Shown here piece by piece: positions 25,101-34,059 of a stretch of 64,000 bases of DNA (the stretch's first letter is position 1; each line of letters starts with the position of its first letter). The notes below the pieces were generated by a model. That model made no database searches and was not told the origin of the DNA. It saw nothing but the letters and a program-made list of their open reading frames with translations. The translations under genes and the position numbers were made by a program. Origin of the DNA: Ligaoa zhengdingensis (lineage in GTDB: Bacteria; Bacillota; Clostridia; Oscillospirales; Ruminococcaceae); NCBI RefSeq assembly GCF_014384885.1, contig NZ_JACRST010000011.1:1-64000 (forward strand), read 5' to 3'.

Positions 25101-27296
25101 GAGGAAGGTCAGGTCGTTCGGGATATCCTCTGCGCCTTCCAGCAGGCCCTGCACCTTGGTGGTGCCAGCCCGTACGCCGTCGATCTTCTTGCGCATCTTG
25201 GTGCGGTCGATGATCATCAGCTCGCGCGTACCCGAGATCGACACGATCAACTTATCCATGGTCGCTTCGATGCCCCAGGGGTTGCCCGCACCGAGGTCGA
25301 TGTCGTCGAGCAGCATGGTCGCGGTCACGGTGTTGGTCGCGGTTTCAATCTCAGAGACGGCGTTGGTATAGACCCAGCCTCTGTCCGCGTGCGTTGTGGC
25401 GACCATGTAGCGGCCCAGCGCATGGGTGACATAGATGTACTTGCCATCCGGCGAAACAGCCATGTCCTTCATGTTGGTAGAGCCGTTGGTGAGCTTGAGC
25501 GTCTCGTCCACTGTCAGGGCGTCGGGATCGACCACGACAACCTCAGAGGAGACGACCTCATCCTTCATGGTGCCGGTGGGCAGATGGCCTGCCACATACA
25601 GCTTACCGTTTACCAGTTCCATCGCCATGGGTTCGCGGGTGACCGCTTCCGGGCTGGAAACGGTCGCGCCGGTGAGGCCGCCGTCCACCAGGTCGATGCT
25701 CTGGAGGGTACCGCTGAAGCGGTTGGCCACATAGAGGACATTCTCATCCTCGCTGAGCGCCAGCGCACTGGGGGTGTGGCCCACCGAAACCATATCGGTC
25801 ACGGTGTTGGTCTCGGTATCGATTTCGATCACTTTGCCGTTCAGGCCGCCCGCAGCGACGAACAGCTTGCTGCCGCTCTGGTTGAGCAGCATGGAGGTCG
25901 GCCGGTAATCCAGCTCGATCGCCGCAATCAGCTTATCGGAGACATTGCGGATAACCTGGATGGATTTATTGGTGTAATCCGCGATGTAAACCTTGCCGGT
26001 GTTGATCGAGGCAACCGCATCCAGAGGCGAACGGTATTCGCTGGAGGGATCGGGGATGTCCTCTTCATCCGGGTCGGGTTTGAAGTCCACGTTCATGTCG
26101 TCGATGACCTGAACGTTGGAGATATTGCCGCCGTCGGCGGTATCCATGTACCAGACGAGCTCCTTGGTCTCGGGATTGATCTCGATGACCGCGGAGACGC
26201 CGGACGCGCCGCCGTGGCCGCCCCAGTTGGCCAGAACAATGTTGCCGTTATCCAGCAGATTGATGGCCGCCGGGAAGCCGAGGGTCACGCCGGGGATGGA
26301 GTTCGCCGCGATGGTCCAGATTTCTTCGCCATCGGGGCTGAACTTTTTGATGTTGGGGGTGTTGCCGCCCGCGATCACGACGTTGCCGTCCTTGTCCTTG
26401 TCGGCCATGAAGCCGGTGCCGAACGGATAGCTCTTGAGGAACGAGCCGTCGGAATCCAGCTCAACCGTGTAGTTGTTGCTGAAGTGAACCAGCAGATAAT
26501 GTCCATCGTCCGTTTTATGGGCCTGGCGGATCTGGCCGTGGGTGCCGCCATTATTCCCAAACTCGGGAACGGTCTCGCTATTAACGAGCAGCTCCTTGCG
26601 GACATTGCCGTTCGGGTCGAGTTCTACGATGCGTACATAGCTCGAATACACTTCGCCAACCAGCACGCCGCCGTCGGGCAGCGCCTGCGAGGTGTGGTTC
26701 TCAGCGCCCTTGGGCACCTCATACTCCCACAGCAGGTCGTAGCCGGTGGTCTCGGGGTACGCCGGACGGATCATGCGGACATAGGAGCCCGCAGGTGCGA
26801 AGTCGTTGCGCGCCGCATAGACGATGTTGCCGTTGGGCAGCAGGTCTGCGTCGTTCGCCTCGCTCCACAGGGTATCGAGGCCGGTCATCTCCCAAATTGT
26901 GGAGCCATCGTAATCTACAATTGCAATGCGGTCGTGATGGCTTCCGCTGATGAGGACACGGTGGCCCTCCTGATCCGCGGCTTTGGGTGCGAATACTTTT
27001 GCAAGGATTGCCGCGGAGGTTTCGGACTCTTCCGGATCAAGCTCCGGCTTCTCTTCGGGCTGCTCGCTTGGTTCTTTCTCTTCCTCATTCTGCTCCGGCG
27101 CCTCTTCCGCCGGAGGGGTCGTCTCATCCGGTACGAGATCGGCCGGAGACGCCTCTGGATTCACATCCTGTTCGGCGACGATTGCTCCGGTTTCCGGCAG
27201 ATCATCGGTAGGGGCGGCCCATGCCGTCGTCGCTGTGCCGATCAGCATCGAGACCGTCAGGACAAGAGCCATTACCCGTCTGAGCTTGGTCTTCAT
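22125..27296 (-). CDS. Surface-anchored beta-propeller/diheme cytochrome c protein with FIVAR repeats
   Basis: A 1,723-residue protein. ATG 27296 follows AAGGAG by 8 bases and opens a signal peptide cleaved near AWA (about 30). A Pro/Glu-rich linker leads to arylsulfotransferase/NHL-like and YVTN-like beta-propeller repeats (about 110-800). A cytochrome c peroxidase/MauG-like region has two CXXCH haem sites, CASCH at 810 and at 920. After it come FIVAR repeats with a PEGA-like insert (about 1088-1162), a small conserved domain (from about 1529), NPETGGE near 1628, a Pro/Ala-rich spacer, a membrane helix (about 1695-1715) and a basic tail. It is the last gene of the cytochrome operon, 17 bases after ccsA. 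The propeller plus diheme part resembles surface redox proteins; the fusion to FIVAR and a Gram-positive anchor is unusual. The substrate is unknown. Confidence 0.85.
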   Translation of the reverse strand: MKTKLRRVMALVLTVSMLIGTATTAWAAPTDDLPETGAIVAEQDVNPEASPADLVPDETTPPAEEAPEQNEEEKEPSEQPEEKPELDPEESETSAAILAKVFAPKAADQEGHRVLISGSHHDRIAIVDYDGSTIWEMTGLDTLWSEANDADLLPNGNIVYAARNDFAPAGSYVRMIRPAYPETTGYDLLWEYEVPKGAENHTSQALPDGGVLVGEVYSSYVRIVELDPNGNVRKELLVNSETVPEFGNNGGTHGQIRQAHKTDDGHYLLVHFSNNYTVELDSDGSFLKSYPFGTGFMADKDKDGNVVIAGGNTPNIKKFSPDGEEIWTIAANSIPGVTLGFPAAINLLDNGNIVLANWGGHGGASGVSAVIEINPETKELVWYMDTADGGNISNVQVIDDMNVDFKPDPDEEDIPDPSSEYRSPLDAVASINTGKVYIADYTNKSIQVIRNVSDKLIAAIELDYRPTSMLLNQSGSKLFVAAGGLNGKVIEIDTETNTVTDMVSVGHTPSALALSEDENVLYVANRFSGTLQSIDLVDGGLTGATVSSPEAVTREPMAMELVNGKLYVAGHLPTGTMKDEVVSSEVVVVDPDALTVDETLKLTNGSTNMKDMAVSPDGKYIYVTHALGRYMVATTHADRGWVYTNAVSEIETATNTVTATMLLDDIDLGAGNPWGIEATMDKLIVSISGTRELMIIDRTKMRKKIDGVRAGTTKVQGLLEGAEDIPNDLTFLTSMKTRINLGEDGPRGLAVLGGKVYTANYFGGSVSVVNINTKVKKLIKFETDAVEDDVRAGERLWNDSTIGFQQWQSCASCHPDARSDALNWDNLNDGIGTPKQARTMLDTFKRGRVMATGIRPSAYAAVRAGLKYIMFNNTFPEEKFLQMDEYVRSLEPEPSPYLVNGKLSESAQRGKELFEGKAGCASCHAGEIKGQDLQIYNYTQSGNESRGLLVPPLREVWRTAPYLCDGSAATIMDVLTTCNPVDDNGKHKHGKVDDLTEQELEDVVEYVLSLGVEEVVEESATMEKLETLYNKYVDLTNEDGKYTETSFAELETALADALAVIELGEEAEQTAIQSAYDKLKAAVDSLIEVSDDTYTVTFTLDPEDAVVTVVNADGEPVEAEADGSYKLKNGEYTYTVSKEGYLDATDSFTVNGGAVNIPVALAEEPDVADKSALIALIEAIDGKYEEERFTAESWAALIEALDAAQAVVDNKSASQKEVFDAYLALVKARDGLVYAVDTSMLELAIELAQQTIDEFGSELTGNSVDAIQKAIDAANELLSSDAMTQDQVNAMYNEVMTAIISVVDRANRDYLSALIVFAENKEGDYTPSTLEALETALASAKTVEADTNATDEDIRKAYDELSAAVTALKLKANKATLIPAVDAAREMLDSGKYDPETLKELSALIDPAELLVEDEEADQDEVNKMAKDLTIAMSKVRLAAKVAEVKAEVEQLDLSGYTAASVKALTNAIAKAEAALESDDYSDEDEEVLTSSLTNALSGLVEIPVKPDPEPDPKPSKPSSSKGGSASAVSDSDYWAEVIEKINATEKGGKVSVKLDEDANVPATAIDALKNKGVIGVFEIGGVDHAVNGAGELKGYSAAAVYYTSDEIKAMAGGAPAAVAPTAPAAGSEASNPETGGEIPATIAPAVPATVPSVPAHEDNVTLAPAAPTAPVQNAEQQAEAPAEATAPVEPESNNSWIFLAIAVIVLASGAIWLVAKKRHSAK

Positions 27297-27313
27297 TGAA
27301 TCAACTCCTTTTC

Positions 27314-28093
27314 TTAAGCGTAGGTGTGCAGCGAACCGGGTATTTTGGGCAGCAGATTGACACACAGGAAGGTGACAATCAGCGCTGCGAAGCCCAAAAT
27401 CGAAAAGACAAACGCATACTTTTGCAGCTTGCTGCTGCGCAAAGCATGGAAATAACACAGATAGAGCATACCGGTGACAAGGGACCATATCTCCTTGATA
27501 TCCCATTGCCAGTAGTTCCCCCACACCTGGTCGGCCCACAAAGCGCCGAACAGCAGGCCGATGGTCATGAAGGGAAAGGACAATCTGTGAATGGTGTAGA
27601 TCGCTTTCTTCATCCGCACAGGGTGATTCTGATTTACCAAATAGGCCACTGTGAGGATGAAAGCGACCGCGGCCAACGCGTAGGAGAGCATATAACTGAA
27701 AACATGCGGGACAAACCAGCCGGAGCGCAGTGCCGGAACCAACGCCCAGCGCATCTCCTTATCCATAAACAGGGTCCCGATCAACGGGATGGCCGAGCCG
27801 AAACAAAAGTATGGGGCCACCCAGCGCTGATCTTTTTCAAAAACTGCGATCAACAGGTAGATCACAAGGAACACAAGGGAAAGATCGGAGAGCACCTGAT
27901 ACATGCTGGCAAAGGGAGGGTATCCGTTGATATACCAGTTCTTGATGAAGATACCGAGGTTTGCCAGCCAGCCGATCGCCGCGAGCATCGCGGCCGGTTT
28001 GGTCTTCTTGCGGAGCAGGAGGGCGCCCGCCGCCAAATAGCAAGTCACGGCGGTCAGACAAAGGATCAGCGCCAAAAGCTCAATGAACTCCAT
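27314..28093 (-). CDS. ccsA: Cytochrome c biogenesis protein CcsA/ResC (System II haem handling)
   Basis: A 259-residue polytopic membrane protein with about eight helices. The hallmark haem-handling WWD motif is intact (WGNYWQWDIKEIW) and is flanked by the expected histidines in FVPHVFSYML and CYFHALR. CcsA pairs with ResB/CcsB to carry haem to the outer face of the membrane and attach it to CXXCH apocytochromes. ATG 28093 overlaps the end of the ResB gene by 14 bases and is preceded by GGGGG. Its place between two CXXCH-protein genes says directly what it serves. No ResA/CcdA thiol-reducing partner is encoded in the window. Confidence 0.92.
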   Translation of the reverse strand: MEFIELLALILCLTAVTCYLAAGALLLRKKTKPAAMLAAIGWLANLGIFIKNWYINGYPPFASMYQVLSDLSLVFLVIYLLIAVFEKDQRWVAPYFCFGSAIPLIGTLFMDKEMRWALVPALRSGWFVPHVFSYMLSYALAAVAFILTVAYLVNQNHPVRMKKAIYTIHRLSFPFMTIGLLFGALWADQVWGNYWQWDIKEIWSLVTGMLYLCYFHALRSSKLQKYAFVFSILGFAALIVTFLCVNLLPKIPGSLHTYA

Positions 28094-28946
28094 CCGTCGC
28101 GTCCCCCTTCCGGTCGAAAACTTTGAAGCACATGATCGCTGTTCCGAGGATCAGCATCCAGATTCCAATCCGCATGGGCAGGTTGCCCGGATCATTCTTG
28201 ACATACAGCGAGACATAGCTGCCCCCGTCGTGGTCATAATCCATCAGGTAGAACTTCCAGCCCCTGTAGATGCAGGGCTCGTTCACCCGCAGCAGCACCT
28301 CGTATTGGTCCCCGTCGAGGATGCGCATGTGCGCTTCATACTGGCGGTCTGCGGGCGGAAGTTTTTCCAAGAGCAGCCCGTCGGGCGTTTCGTAGCTGTC
28401 GAGGAACCCGGTCTGATCCATCAGCTCCTCTTTGGCCACGGTTCCACGGCCGTTTCCGAGGTCGTAGAAGCCCTTGCGGTTGAGAATCACGGTTTCTTTA
28501 AGGACAGAATAGCCGTCCGGGGCGGAAGGATCGGGCTGGTAGAGCCGATAATCCGGGTCGTACTGCTCGACCTGGAAATCCAAGATCGAGATGTTGAATC
28601 CGAAGTCGACCTCCGAGCCGTCCTCCTTCTGCACCACGCTGTAAGCCGCTCTCGCATCGATCGGGATGTTGAAATTGACCTCCCGAACGGTGAAGAAGCT
28701 CACGAAGGAACCGATGATGAGCACCACCAGGCCGATGTGGCAGATGTAAAACCCGATCTTCTTCCACTGGGGCTTGTATTTGATGATGCAGAGAATCTGC
28801 ACCGCCGTAAACACAGCCACGAGGAGCAGGAAAGCGGGATTTTCGTAGTACTTGAACTCGTGGTTGACCCCCATGACGAGGGAACACACGATCAAGACAG
28901 CCGTCAGCACCGCCATCAGAGCCACGGAGGGCTTCATCAGTTTCAT
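28080..28946 (-). CDS. resB: Cytochrome c biogenesis protein ResB/CcsB (System II), short form
   Basis: A 288-residue membrane protein. Three helices in the first 90 residues (VALMAVLTAVLIVCSLVMG; FLLLVAVFTAVQILCIIKY; GFYICHIGLVVLIIGSFVSF) precede a large extracytoplasmic domain, which ends in a last helix (MRIGIWMLILGTAIMCF). HIGLVVLIIG and the RGWKFYLMDYD stretch near the C terminus are typical of ResB. It is shorter than Bacillus ResB, like the compact forms in other anaerobes. It starts 32 bases after the HzsA-related gene and overlaps ccsA. Confidence 0.9.
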   Translation of the reverse strand: MKLMKPSVALMAVLTAVLIVCSLVMGVNHEFKYYENPAFLLLVAVFTAVQILCIIKYKPQWKKIGFYICHIGLVVLIIGSFVSFFTVREVNFNIPIDARAAYSVVQKEDGSEVDFGFNISILDFQVEQYDPDYRLYQPDPSAPDGYSVLKETVILNRKGFYDLGNGRGTVAKEELMDQTGFLDSYETPDGLLLEKLPPADRQYEAHMRILDGDQYEVLLRVNEPCIYRGWKFYLMDYDHDGGSYVSLYVKNDPGNLPMRIGIWMLILGTAIMCFKVFDRKGDATDGVH

Positions 28947-28978
28947 ACGGCGATTCCTCCTTCAATCAATCTTCTGGG

Positions 28979-31900
28979 TTAGGGCCATCCGGGCCATCCG
29001 TCGGGCCAATCCTTCAGGCCGTCCGCCTCGTTATCCCAGTCATAGCGCTTCTCGCCGTTGACAATCGCCTGGCGGTTCGCTTTTTCAATGGCATCGCGGA
29101 GCTTCACTTTCTGAATTCTCCAAGCATCCATCGGGCAAGGCGTATAAGGTGTAATGGCGATATCCGGGTTGCCGGGCATCGAGGTAAGTCCAGCCCAGTC
29201 GACATCCGGGTTTGCGATCAAGCGGGCCTGGCCGGACTTGATCAGATTGAGGGTGGTGTTGTACTCGTTGGAGCCAACCGCCCAGCGCTTGAGGATCGGG
29301 CTCTTTTCGGGGTTATCGAAGTAAATCGGAGCCGCTCTTCTCTCGCCCCAACTAAAGCTCCACTGCAGGCCGCCCGGGATCGAGTTGATTTCGTTCCAGT
29401 TCATTGCAGAACGGCCGCCGGGGTAGTTGCTGTAGTTGGAGGCGTAGTCGCCGTAATAGGTGCCGTTGAGGTCGACCCACTCAGCCACTCTGCGCTTCTC
29501 AGCTTCGGTCAGGCGGGCCGCGTGGTCGGGATCCTCAAACAGCTTCTTGATCAGCACGCTGTTGTAGGAGCCCCACTGCTTCGCGGTGGTGAACTCCTGG
29601 CCGCCGCCGCCGATCGCGCCGACGAGCGCGCCGTTGAAGTAAGCCGATTTGCCGCGGTTGCGCCACAGGTCCACATAGGAGGCGTTGAAGTAGACGCCCT
29701 TATCGGGAACCAGGGTGAGGTCGGCCGCGGGGTTCTCGTAGCCGTGGCAGCTGATGCAGTTCTTGGTGAACACAGGCTGCACCTCGGTGAGATAGTTCAT
29801 GCTGGGCAGATCGTAGTAATCGGGATAGAGGACCTCGTCGTCGTAATCCGCGAGGCTGTCGGTGCCGGTCTCGAAATCAAGCGTGCGTTTCTGCGGCTTG
29901 TCGGGGACGTTGACGCCGATCGTCTTGGGGACGCCGGGGGTCTCTTCATCGCTGATGTAATCGGGGTTCGGAACCACTTCAAAGTTCGCTTCCAACGCCA
30001 TCGGGGTCTTGCGGTCGGTGTTGACGTCCGGAGCCATTCTGCGATCTTCGTGGCAACCGATGCAGCCGGTCTTTTCGCCCGACTGGGTCAGGGTGCCCGA
30101 ACGCATCGACTGGATCATCCGTCCATCCTCATCGAGCAGCTGGAAGTAGACGAATTTGTCCTGCGGCACCTCGAAGTAGGCGGAACCGTCCTCATAGACG
30201 GGCACCTCGCCGATGGTGCGCTTGACCTCGAAGCTGTGCCAGTTGACGCCCGGGTTCTGCTGGCCCTCGCCGCCCCACTGCTCGCCTTGGCTGATGTGGC
30301 GCTTGGGCATCGATTCGACGATGCGGAGGGTCTTCACGGTGCCGGGCTCAACACCCTGCATGTGGGTGCCCTCGTACACATTCTGTACAAAGAAGGTACC
30401 AACATCGTCGAGGTAGTTTCTGCGGTCGGACGGGGTGTTCTCCTTCTCACGGGGCATCAGCAGATTCGCGTCGAACGCGCCCTGGCTGGTGGGATCCTCG
30501 TAGAGCAGGGTCTCGTTGCCGTAGACATCCAGCAGGTAGAGGCCGGTCTTACGGCCCTTGCCCGGAATCTGGCGGCTGGCGATGAAATATTTGTCGCTCA
30601 GCGGCTGCGGGTCCTCATACTTGATGGAGAAGCTGCTCGGGTGATCGATGTCTCTGCCGCCCTGGTTGGAGTCGCGTACCACGTTGATCTTATCGGCGGG
30701 CCAGGTGCGCAGAACCGGCGCACGGCCGTCCACGCCGTTGCTGCGGTCGATGATCTGCAGGCCGCCCCATGCCACATCGTGGGTGGAGGTCCAGGTGCAG
30801 ATCACGTTCTGTGTGCCGGGGATCGCCTTGGCGTCAATCATGGCGCCGACGGGGGTGTTGTTGCCGTAGTAGGTGACCTGCTGGGTGCCATCCTCGGCCA
30901 CCGTCCACAGGCCCTGCGCACTGCCGAAGTCGCGGTCGTTGTACTCCCAGCGGTCGTACAGGATGCGGCCGTCGGGCAGAACGTCGGTCGGACGCTCAAA
31001 CAGTGTGCTGTTGGTGATCTTCACAATGTTCGCGCCGTCGCCTTCCATCCGGTACAGGTTGGCCGAGATGTGGCGGTTGCACATGACATATTTCGGGTCG
31101 CGGGTACCGGCGAACACGATGTTGCCGCTGGGCATATACATCGGGTCCATATGATCCGCGGTGTACATCTGGGTGAGCTGCTTTTCATCCACGATGGCGT
31201 TCTTTTCCTCATTGAGGGTGTACTCGTAGATGTTGTAGCTGTCGTTCGCCCACTGGCGGCGGTAGGAGATCAAAATCTTGTCGCCGTCGTAGGAGACGTC
31301 GGGATCGCGGAACACGCCGGTGTCAGTGCTCTTCAGGGTGGAGACCTCGCCGCCCTTGGCAAAGTCGATCACCTTGATGGTGCCGCCCGGGAGATAACTA
31401 CTGCTGTTGATCTCGCCGTCGGTGCTGGGCAGCATGTTGTGGGTGTTGTGGTGATCCTGCTGATACTGCTGACGGGTGACAAACACGATGGGCGCCTGTT
31501 TGAGCAGGGGGTTGGACATGATGGTCTCTTTCTCAAGGGCGTCCATCTCCTCCTTGAAGCCCACAACCGCGGGATCGTTCGGCTTGACGTTGCCGTCCAT
31601 CCACAGGCTGTCGTGCAGGGCTTCCTTCTCCTCAATCGCGCTCAGGATCTCTTCACCGTCGGTGTATTCGTCGGGATAAGTGTCGAGCAGGTCGCGCACC
31701 ATCAGCTTGAGGGTGGCGAACTTGGTCGAATCCCAACCGGTGATCGCGCTGAGCTCTTCCTCCGAGCCGATGGGCAGCTCGCGCGGGAAGGTGCCGACCG
31801 CGTGGAAGTCGTCGAAGATCACATGGCCCCAGCCGACCGCCGTGTTGTCGTACACTTCCAGGTAGAGCTTGTCATACTTGTTGATGAGGCCGGTCAGGTC

Positions 31901-33967
31901 GTGCTCCTGCCGCTCAAAGATGTACTGGTTCTTGCTGCAGTTCCATTTGGCGACGATGGTGCCGTCGGTGCGCTTGAGGGCCACATAGGCCCCATCTTTG
32001 ACCTGCTCCGCGGTGCCGCCGCCGATGAGGAAGTTCACCTTGGGGTTGTTCTCCACGTCGATGGTGAACACCGGGGAACGGAAGACGCCTGTCTGGCCGT
32101 CGTTGTACGAACCGTTCTCATTTTCCTCTGTCGTCAGGTAGTATTTGCCCTGTTTCTGGATGTCGACATTGCCGTTAAAATCGGTGTCGCGGTAGCCGAT
32201 CGGTCTGCCGAACGTGCTGTTTGGCATGGTCCGCCAGGGCTCCACTTTGCCGCTTTCAAAGTCGTAGGTGATATCCACAATGGGGGCCTCAATGACGTGG
32301 CCGGTAAATTTGATGTCGTCCACCGCGAGGAAGCCCCAGCCGCTGCTGGTGGCGTCCACGATCTTGAAGAACACCTCGGTGCCCATCGGCACCTTACCGG
32401 TGACATCGAAGGTGACATCCTTGAAGACATAGCGGTTTTCCTGGCTGCCGATCTTCGCGAGCTCCTTGCCGGTAGCCGCGTCGCAAACCGCAAAATACAG
32501 CTTGCTGATGTCGGTGCCGCCGCAGATCTTCATAGTGATGATCGGGTCGAGCAGCGCGAAGTTCACCGAGCGGAGTTCACCCTGCTGGACATCGCTAAAG
32601 GCGGCGTCAGATACCTCCACCGTGGTGAGGTAATATGTGCCCTCCTTCTGGATGGGGGCCTGCGGGGCGTTGATCTCGGTGTCGAGGGAGCCGATGATCT
32701 TGCCGAGCTCACCCTTCACCAGGGAGAACGGACCGGTGGTGCCGTCCTCAAAGTTCCAGTGGTACTCGACGGGCTCGTAGTAAATCTCGCCCTTCACACG
32801 GATGTCGTCGACCGAGATGAAGCCCCACCCGCTGGTGGTGTTGTCCACGATCTTGATATAAACCAGGCGGTTTTCGACGTAGTTTTCGCCCAGGTTCATG
32901 CTGACTTCGTTGAACACATGGCCGCCCTCCGACACGCTGACAGTCGCCAGCTCCTCGTCGGTTTCCGCATCGCACACCGCGACGTAGTTCTTGGGGCCGC
33001 CCGCCAGCTTGAGCAGGACCTCCGGGCTCATGATCTTGAACACCGGGGACTGGATGACGCCGGTAAACTCTTCGTTATAACCCAGCGTACCGTCCGTCTC
33101 CACGGTGCAGAGGTAGTATGTACCGTCTTTTCCGTTCGGGGTGTTTACACCACTCGCGATGGTGTTGCGGTCGTAGTCCCAATTCGCGACGACCTTCTCG
33201 CCGAATTCACCCTCTGTGATGGTGAACGGATAGATGTCGCCGTCCTCAAAGCTCCACTTGATCTCGGGAGCAGGCTCGGGACGAATTTCCTCGTCCGGCA
33301 GAACACAGCCGTACGCGTGGAAATCGTCGAAGGTGATGTGGGCCCAACCGCCTGAGCTCTTATCCACAACCTTGATGAATGCGAGGTTGTCGGTGAGCTT
33401 CTTATTGGTAAGATCCCACTCGACGCGCACCATCGTCTCATTCGCGTTGCCGCGCACCTTCATGACCTCGCGGCCGTAGATGTCGCACAGCGCGACGTAG
33501 ACCATTTCGTTGTTGCCGCCTCCCACCAGGAAATTGACCTTCATGTTGGCCTCATCCAAGCGGAAGATCGGGGAGCGCACAACGCCTTCAAAGGCGTCCG
33601 AGGGCTTGGTCATCAGCGCGCCCGCGCCATCGGGAAACCGTGCATAAGCCGGATCGTCTTCTGTGTAGAACTCGCCCGTTTCCAGCGTGGTGAAGAAGTA
33701 ATCTCCCTGCTTGGTATAGGGCACCGTCGGAGAATTGTGCTCGTAGGGAATGCTGGAAATGCCGTTGTTGGGGAATTCGCCTTCAATGAGCTCGAAAGGG
33801 GCTAATTCGCCATTTTCAAAATCCCAGACGATTTCCGCACAGGGTTCCGAAGCACTTTCCGCCTGTTTTTGCAAGGATGCCTCGCCGTCCGCTGCGTACA
33901 CAAACGAACTGAGTGTCATGACAGCGGCCAAAACGATCGACATCTTTTTCAAAAACGTTTTCTTCAT
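28979..33967 (-). CDS. Secreted HzsA-related diheme cytochrome with four N-terminal beta-sandwich modules
   Basis: A 1,662-residue protein. The signal peptide ends near VYA-ADG; ATG 33967 follows AGGAGG by 10 bases. Four tandem jelly-roll modules occupy about 45-230, 235-398, 400-565 and 567-724; each has W-FE(D/N/S)G near its start and GGW or GWG-I--DD near its end. From about 826 it follows the HzsA-related family (hydrazine synthase alpha-like, widespread in Planctomycetes and Lentisphaerae): a propeller with LYRMEGDGANIVKITNS and DGRILYDRWEY, then CIGCHEDRR at 1302 and CISCHGYENPAAD at 1404. Members have varied, mostly unknown roles. No hzsB/hzsC or hydrazine genes are present, so hydrazine synthesis is not implied. 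First gene of the operon; no membrane anchor is visible. Confidence 0.85.
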   Translation of the reverse strand: MKKTFLKKMSIVLAAVMTLSSFVYAADGEASLQKQAESASEPCAEIVWDFENGELAPFELIEGEFPNNGISSIPYEHNSPTVPYTKQGDYFFTTLETGEFYTEDDPAYARFPDGAGALMTKPSDAFEGVVRSPIFRLDEANMKVNFLVGGGNNEMVYVALCDIYGREVMKVRGNANETMVRVEWDLTNKKLTDNLAFIKVVDKSSGGWAHITFDDFHAYGCVLPDEEIRPEPAPEIKWSFEDGDIYPFTITEGEFGEKVVANWDYDRNTIASGVNTPNGKDGTYYLCTVETDGTLGYNEEFTGVIQSPVFKIMSPEVLLKLAGGPKNYVAVCDAETDEELATVSVSEGGHVFNEVSMNLGENYVENRLVYIKIVDNTTSGWGFISVDDIRVKGEIYYEPVEYHWNFEDGTTGPFSLVKGELGKIIGSLDTEINAPQAPIQKEGTYYLTTVEVSDAAFSDVQQGELRSVNFALLDPIITMKICGGTDISKLYFAVCDAATGKELAKIGSQENRYVFKDVTFDVTGKVPMGTEVFFKIVDATSSGWGFLAVDDIKFTGHVIEAPIVDITYDFESGKVEPWRTMPNSTFGRPIGYRDTDFNGNVDIQKQGKYYLTTEENENGSYNDGQTGVFRSPVFTIDVENNPKVNFLIGGGTAEQVKDGAYVALKRTDGTIVAKWNCSKNQYIFERQEHDLTGLINKYDKLYLEVYDNTAVGWGHVIFDDFHAVGTFPRELPIGSEEELSAITGWDSTKFATLKLMVRDLLDTYPDEYTDGEEILSAIEEKEALHDSLWMDGNVKPNDPAVVGFKEEMDALEKETIMSNPLLKQAPIVFVTRQQYQQDHHNTHNMLPSTDGEINSSSYLPGGTIKVIDFAKGGEVSTLKSTDTGVFRDPDVSYDGDKILISYRRQWANDSYNIYEYTLNEEKNAIVDEKQLTQMYTADHMDPMYMPSGNIVFAGTRDPKYVMCNRHISANLYRMEGDGANIVKITNSTLFERPTDVLPDGRILYDRWEYNDRDFGSAQGLWTVAEDGTQQVTYYGNNTPVGAMIDAKAIPGTQNVICTWTSTHDVAWGGLQIIDRSNGVDGRAPVLRTWPADKINVVRDSNQGGRDIDHPSSFSIKYEDPQPLSDKYFIASRQIPGKGRKTGLYLLDVYGNETLLYEDPTSQGAFDANLLMPREKENTPSDRRNYLDDVGTFFVQNVYEGTHMQGVEPGTVKTLRIVESMPKRHISQGEQWGGEGQQNPGVNWHSFEVKRTIGEVPVYEDGSAYFEVPQDKFVYFQLLDEDGRMIQSMRSGTLTQSGEKTGCIGCHEDRRMAPDVNTDRKTPMALEANFEVVPNPDYISDEETPGVPKTIGVNVPDKPQKRTLDFETGTDSLADYDDEVLYPDYYDLPSMNYLTEVQPVFTKNCISCHGYENPAADLTLVPDKGVYFNASYVDLWRNRGKSAYFNGALVGAIGGGGQEFTTAKQWGSYNSVLIKKLFEDPDHAARLTEAEKRRVAEWVDLNGTYYGDYASNYSNYPGGRSAMNWNEINSIPGGLQWSFSWGERRAAPIYFDNPEKSPILKRWAVGSNEYNTTLNLIKSGQARLIANPDVDWAGLTSMPGNPDIAITPYTPCPMDAWRIQKVKLRDAIEKANRQAIVNGEKRYDWDNEADGLKDWPDGWPGWP

Positions 33968-34059
33968 GTTTTCCTATCCTCCTATTCTTTTTGGTATGGG
34001 GACGCCGGTTTTTTGCCTCTTTCTCCTCCTCCTTTTTCCTCCATATTTTTCATCTTAAC

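Noticed and set aside
27180..27200. LPETG near residue 34 of the diheme protein.
   Set aside because: It lies just after the signal peptide, not before a C-terminal helix, so it cannot be a sortase sorting signal.
28979..33967. Hydrazine synthase or anammox-type metabolism.
   Set aside because: Only the HzsA-related fold is present. There are no HzsB/HzsC-like genes and no hydrazine dehydrogenase, and most HzsA-related proteins are not hydrazine synthases.
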